A stretch of DNA of 6,191 bases from Ruminococcus sp. (lineage in GTDB: Bacteria; Bacillota; Clostridia; Oscillospirales; Ruminococcaceae), in assembly GCA_024697705.1 (NCBI GenBank), contig JAILFF010000275.1:1-6191 (forward strand). The letters run 5' to 3'. This document shows, piece after piece, positions 4,536 through 6,191 of the stretch (its first letter is position 1; each line of letters begins with the position of its first letter). Below the pieces are notes generated by a model. The model had not been told where the DNA came from. It saw only the letters and a program-made list of their open reading frames with translations, and ran no database searches. Both the position numbers and the translations under genes were made by a program.

Positions 4536-6191
4536 TGGCTCGTATGACTGAAATATTATCCCCCGCGGGCGGCGCGGAACACGCCCGAGCCGCAGTCATG
4601 GCGGGCGCGGACGCGGTATATCTCGGGCTGAAACGCTTCAGCGCACGGGCGGGGGCGATGAACTTCTCGGAGGAAGAGCTCCGCGAGACCGTCGGCTTCT
4701 GCCACGAACGCGGCGTGAAGGTCTACGCGGCGGTCAATACCATGATCTTCGATAACGAGCTTGACGAGCTTGCCGATACGCTCAGGCTGCTCTGCGAGAC
4801 GGGCGTTGACGCGCTCATCGTGCAGGATTTAGCCGTCGTCGCTATGGCGGAAAAATGCTGCCCCGACCTGCCGCTTCACGCCTCCACACAGATGACTCTG
4901 CACACGCGGCGCGGCGAGGAATTCGCGGCACGGCTCGGCATGACCCGCACCGTGCTTTCCCGCGAGCTTGATCTTAAGACGATAGCGGAGCTTTCGGGCG
5001 GCGATATGGAAACGGAGGTCTTCGTCCACGGCGCTATGTGCATGAGCGTTTCGGGGCAGTGCCTTATGAGCGCCGTCGTCGGCGGAAGAAGCGCCAATAG
5101 GGGGGCGTGCGCTCAGCCGTGCAGACTTCCCTGCTCGGTGAAGAAGGGCGGCGATACCTACGCGCTTTCGCTGAAAGATATGTCCGTTCTGCCCCGCCTG
5201 CGCGAGCTTGAAGCCGCGGGCGTAAGCTCGATGAAGATAGAAGGCAGAATGAAGCGCCCCGAATACTGCGCACTCTCGGCACACTGCGCTAAGGCGACGC
5301 TGAACGGCAAGAAATACGACGGCAAGCTGCTCGAACGTGTGTTCTCACGCGGTGGCTTTACGGACGGCTATCTTGACGGCGAACGCGGCATCGGTATGTT
5401 CGGCAGACGCACCGCAGATGACGCTAAGGAAGCGGCGGCGGCTTATCCGAAGATACACGAGCTTTACCGCCGCGAATACAAACGCTCGAAGCTTGACTTT
5501 TTCGTGACGATAAAGGCGGGCGAACCTGTGAAGATATCCGCGACGGACGAGAATTACCTCTTTGCGGAGTACACGGGTACTGTCCCCGCCGAAGCCGTCA
5601 ACAAGCCCGTGACCGCGCAGAGCGTCGAGGAACGGCTCTCGAAGCTCGGGGACACGTTTTACGAGGCGGGCAGCTTTACCTGCGACATCGGCGCGGAGCT
5701 TTCCGTTCCCGCAAGCGAGCTGAACGAAGCGCGGCGGACGATCTGCGAGAGCATAACCGCGCAAAGACGCGAGCATTTCTCCCGCGTGGTAAACTTCACG
5801 CCGTGCGGACAGAAGCCCGTTTCGGCGCGGAATAATAAGCCCGAGCGAACGGAAGTTCCCCCGCTGCGGCTCGAACTCACTTCGGCGGAGCAGCTTTTGA
5901 AGCTCGACCCCGCCGACATCGAAACAGCTTTTCTGCCGCTCGATTTAAAAGAGCTTCACAAAGTACCGAAGAATTTCCCCATCGAAAAACTGGGAATAGC
6001 CATGCCGCGCTTCACCTTCGACGAGCCGAAGCAGATACAAATGCTGAAAGAAGCGGCGGCTCTCGGCATAAAAGACATATTATGCACGAATTTTGCGCAT
6101 ATAATAATAGCGGGCGAGCTTGGGCTGACGGCTCACGCGGCGCACGGGCTGAACACGGCGAACGGTTTGGCGCTCGAAAAGCTGAAAAGCT
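4535..6191 (+). CDS. U32 family protein with DUF3656-like domain, 3' end cut off
   Basis: An open frame of 552 codons that runs off the window. It contains the full U32 signature EVFVHGAMCMSVSGQCLMS (161-179). Cysteines 169, 176, 192 and 196, in the setting GGRSANRGACAQPCR, match the iron-sulfur ligand set of TrhP/RlhA-type proteins. Further family motifs are ILSPAGG (7-13), KIEGRMKRPEY (234-244) and FSRGGFTDGY (270-279). Residues about 320-410 (NKPVTAQSVEERLSKLGDTFYEAG, then PASELNEARR) look like the DUF3656 domain of RlhA, and another domain starts near 430. Relatives are annotated as peptidases or collagenases, but E. coli TrhP and RlhA hydroxylate tRNA uridine-34 and 23S rRNA C2501 using prephenate-dependent chemistry. 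RNA hydroxylation is therefore the better guess here; the exact target is unknown. The start ATG overlaps the zapA stop as TAATG; an in-frame ATG at 4544 is an alternative. No good Shine-Dalgarno is visible, so translational coupling to zapA is likely. Confidence 0.88.
   Translation, partial: MARMTEILSPAGGAEHARAAVMAGADAVYLGLKRFSARAGAMNFSEEELRETVGFCHERGVKVYAAVNTMIFDNELDELADTLRLLCETGVDALIVQDLAVVAMAEKCCPDLPLHASTQMTLHTRRGEEFAARLGMTRTVLSRELDLKTIAELSGGDMETEVFVHGAMCMSVSGQCLMSAVVGGRSANRGACAQPCRLPCSVKKGGDTYALSLKDMSVLPRLRELEAAGVSSMKIEGRMKRPEYCALSAHCAKATLNGKKYDGKLLERVFSRGGFTDGYLDGERGIGMFGRRTADDAKEAAAAYPKIHELYRREYKRSKLDFFVTIKAGEPVKISATDENYLFAEYTGTVPAEAVNKPVTAQSVEERLSKLGDTFYEAGSFTCDIGAELSVPASELNEARRTICESITAQRREHFSRVVNFTPCGQKPVSARNNKPERTEVPPLRLELTSAEQLLKLDPADIETAFLPLDLKELHKVPKNFPIEKLGIAMPRFTFDEPKQIQMLKEAAALGIKDILCTNFAHIIIAGELGLTAHAAHGLNTANGLALEKLKS

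Noticed and set aside
4829..5919. Several minus-strand frames opposite the U32 gene
   Set aside because: The plus strand carries an uninterrupted 552-codon frame with the complete U32 signature and iron-sulfur cysteines, so these are antisense shadows.

Overview
The window fits a mid-to-high GC member of the Clostridia, most likely an Oscillospiraceae/Ruminococcus-type gut Firmicute. The grounds are a sigma-A promoter with near-consensus boxes, an AGGAGG ribosome binding site, a YfhO family membrane protein, a DUF6171-like cysteine-rich small protein, the zapA-U32 gene pair, and GC-rich intergenic repeats. The genus is an inference from gene content and style, not something the sequence proves.

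There are four genes in two divergent units. On the minus strand, a small eight-cysteine protein gene (2860-3108) is followed after a 35-nt gap by a 919-residue YfhO family membrane protein gene (65-2824). On the plus strand, a zapA gene (3948-4535) overlaps by one base (TAATG) the start of a U32 family protein gene (4535 to the window edge, 3' end missing). A strong promoter (TTTACA-17-TATAAT, 3859-3887) drives the plus-strand unit.

Between the two units lie about 840 bp without a convincing gene (3109-3947). This stretch is a patchwork of repeats and inverted repeats: a tandemly duplicated sequence ending in a long near-perfect hairpin (3136-3243), a 14-bp inverted repeat with an A-rich spacer (3298-3386), a 10-bp stem (3388-3419), a 17-bp tandem repeat (3431-3466), an 11-bp inverted repeat (3589-3638), GC-rich hairpins with competing pairings (3647-3691), and an 11-bp pyrimidine tandem repeat (3718-3745).

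The most notable structural observation is that the minus-strand two-gene unit is bracketed by a 37-nt and a 36-nt inverted copy of one sequence (1-37 and 3125-3160, 34 of 37 aligned positions identical). These look like the terminal repeats of a unit, or two copies of a dispersed element in opposite orientation. A second unusual feature is the ZapA C-terminus, which carries a proline-rich stretch and a Gly-Gln tail encoded by a slippage-prone hexanucleotide repeat. The individual genes belong to known families; I see no convincing new multi-gene system here.

Functionally, the plus-strand unit couples a Z-ring-associated division protein to a probable RNA-hydroxylation enzyme of the TrhP/RlhA type. 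The minus-strand unit encodes a probable polytopic glycosyltransferase-like envelope protein and a putative zinc-binding small protein of unknown role.
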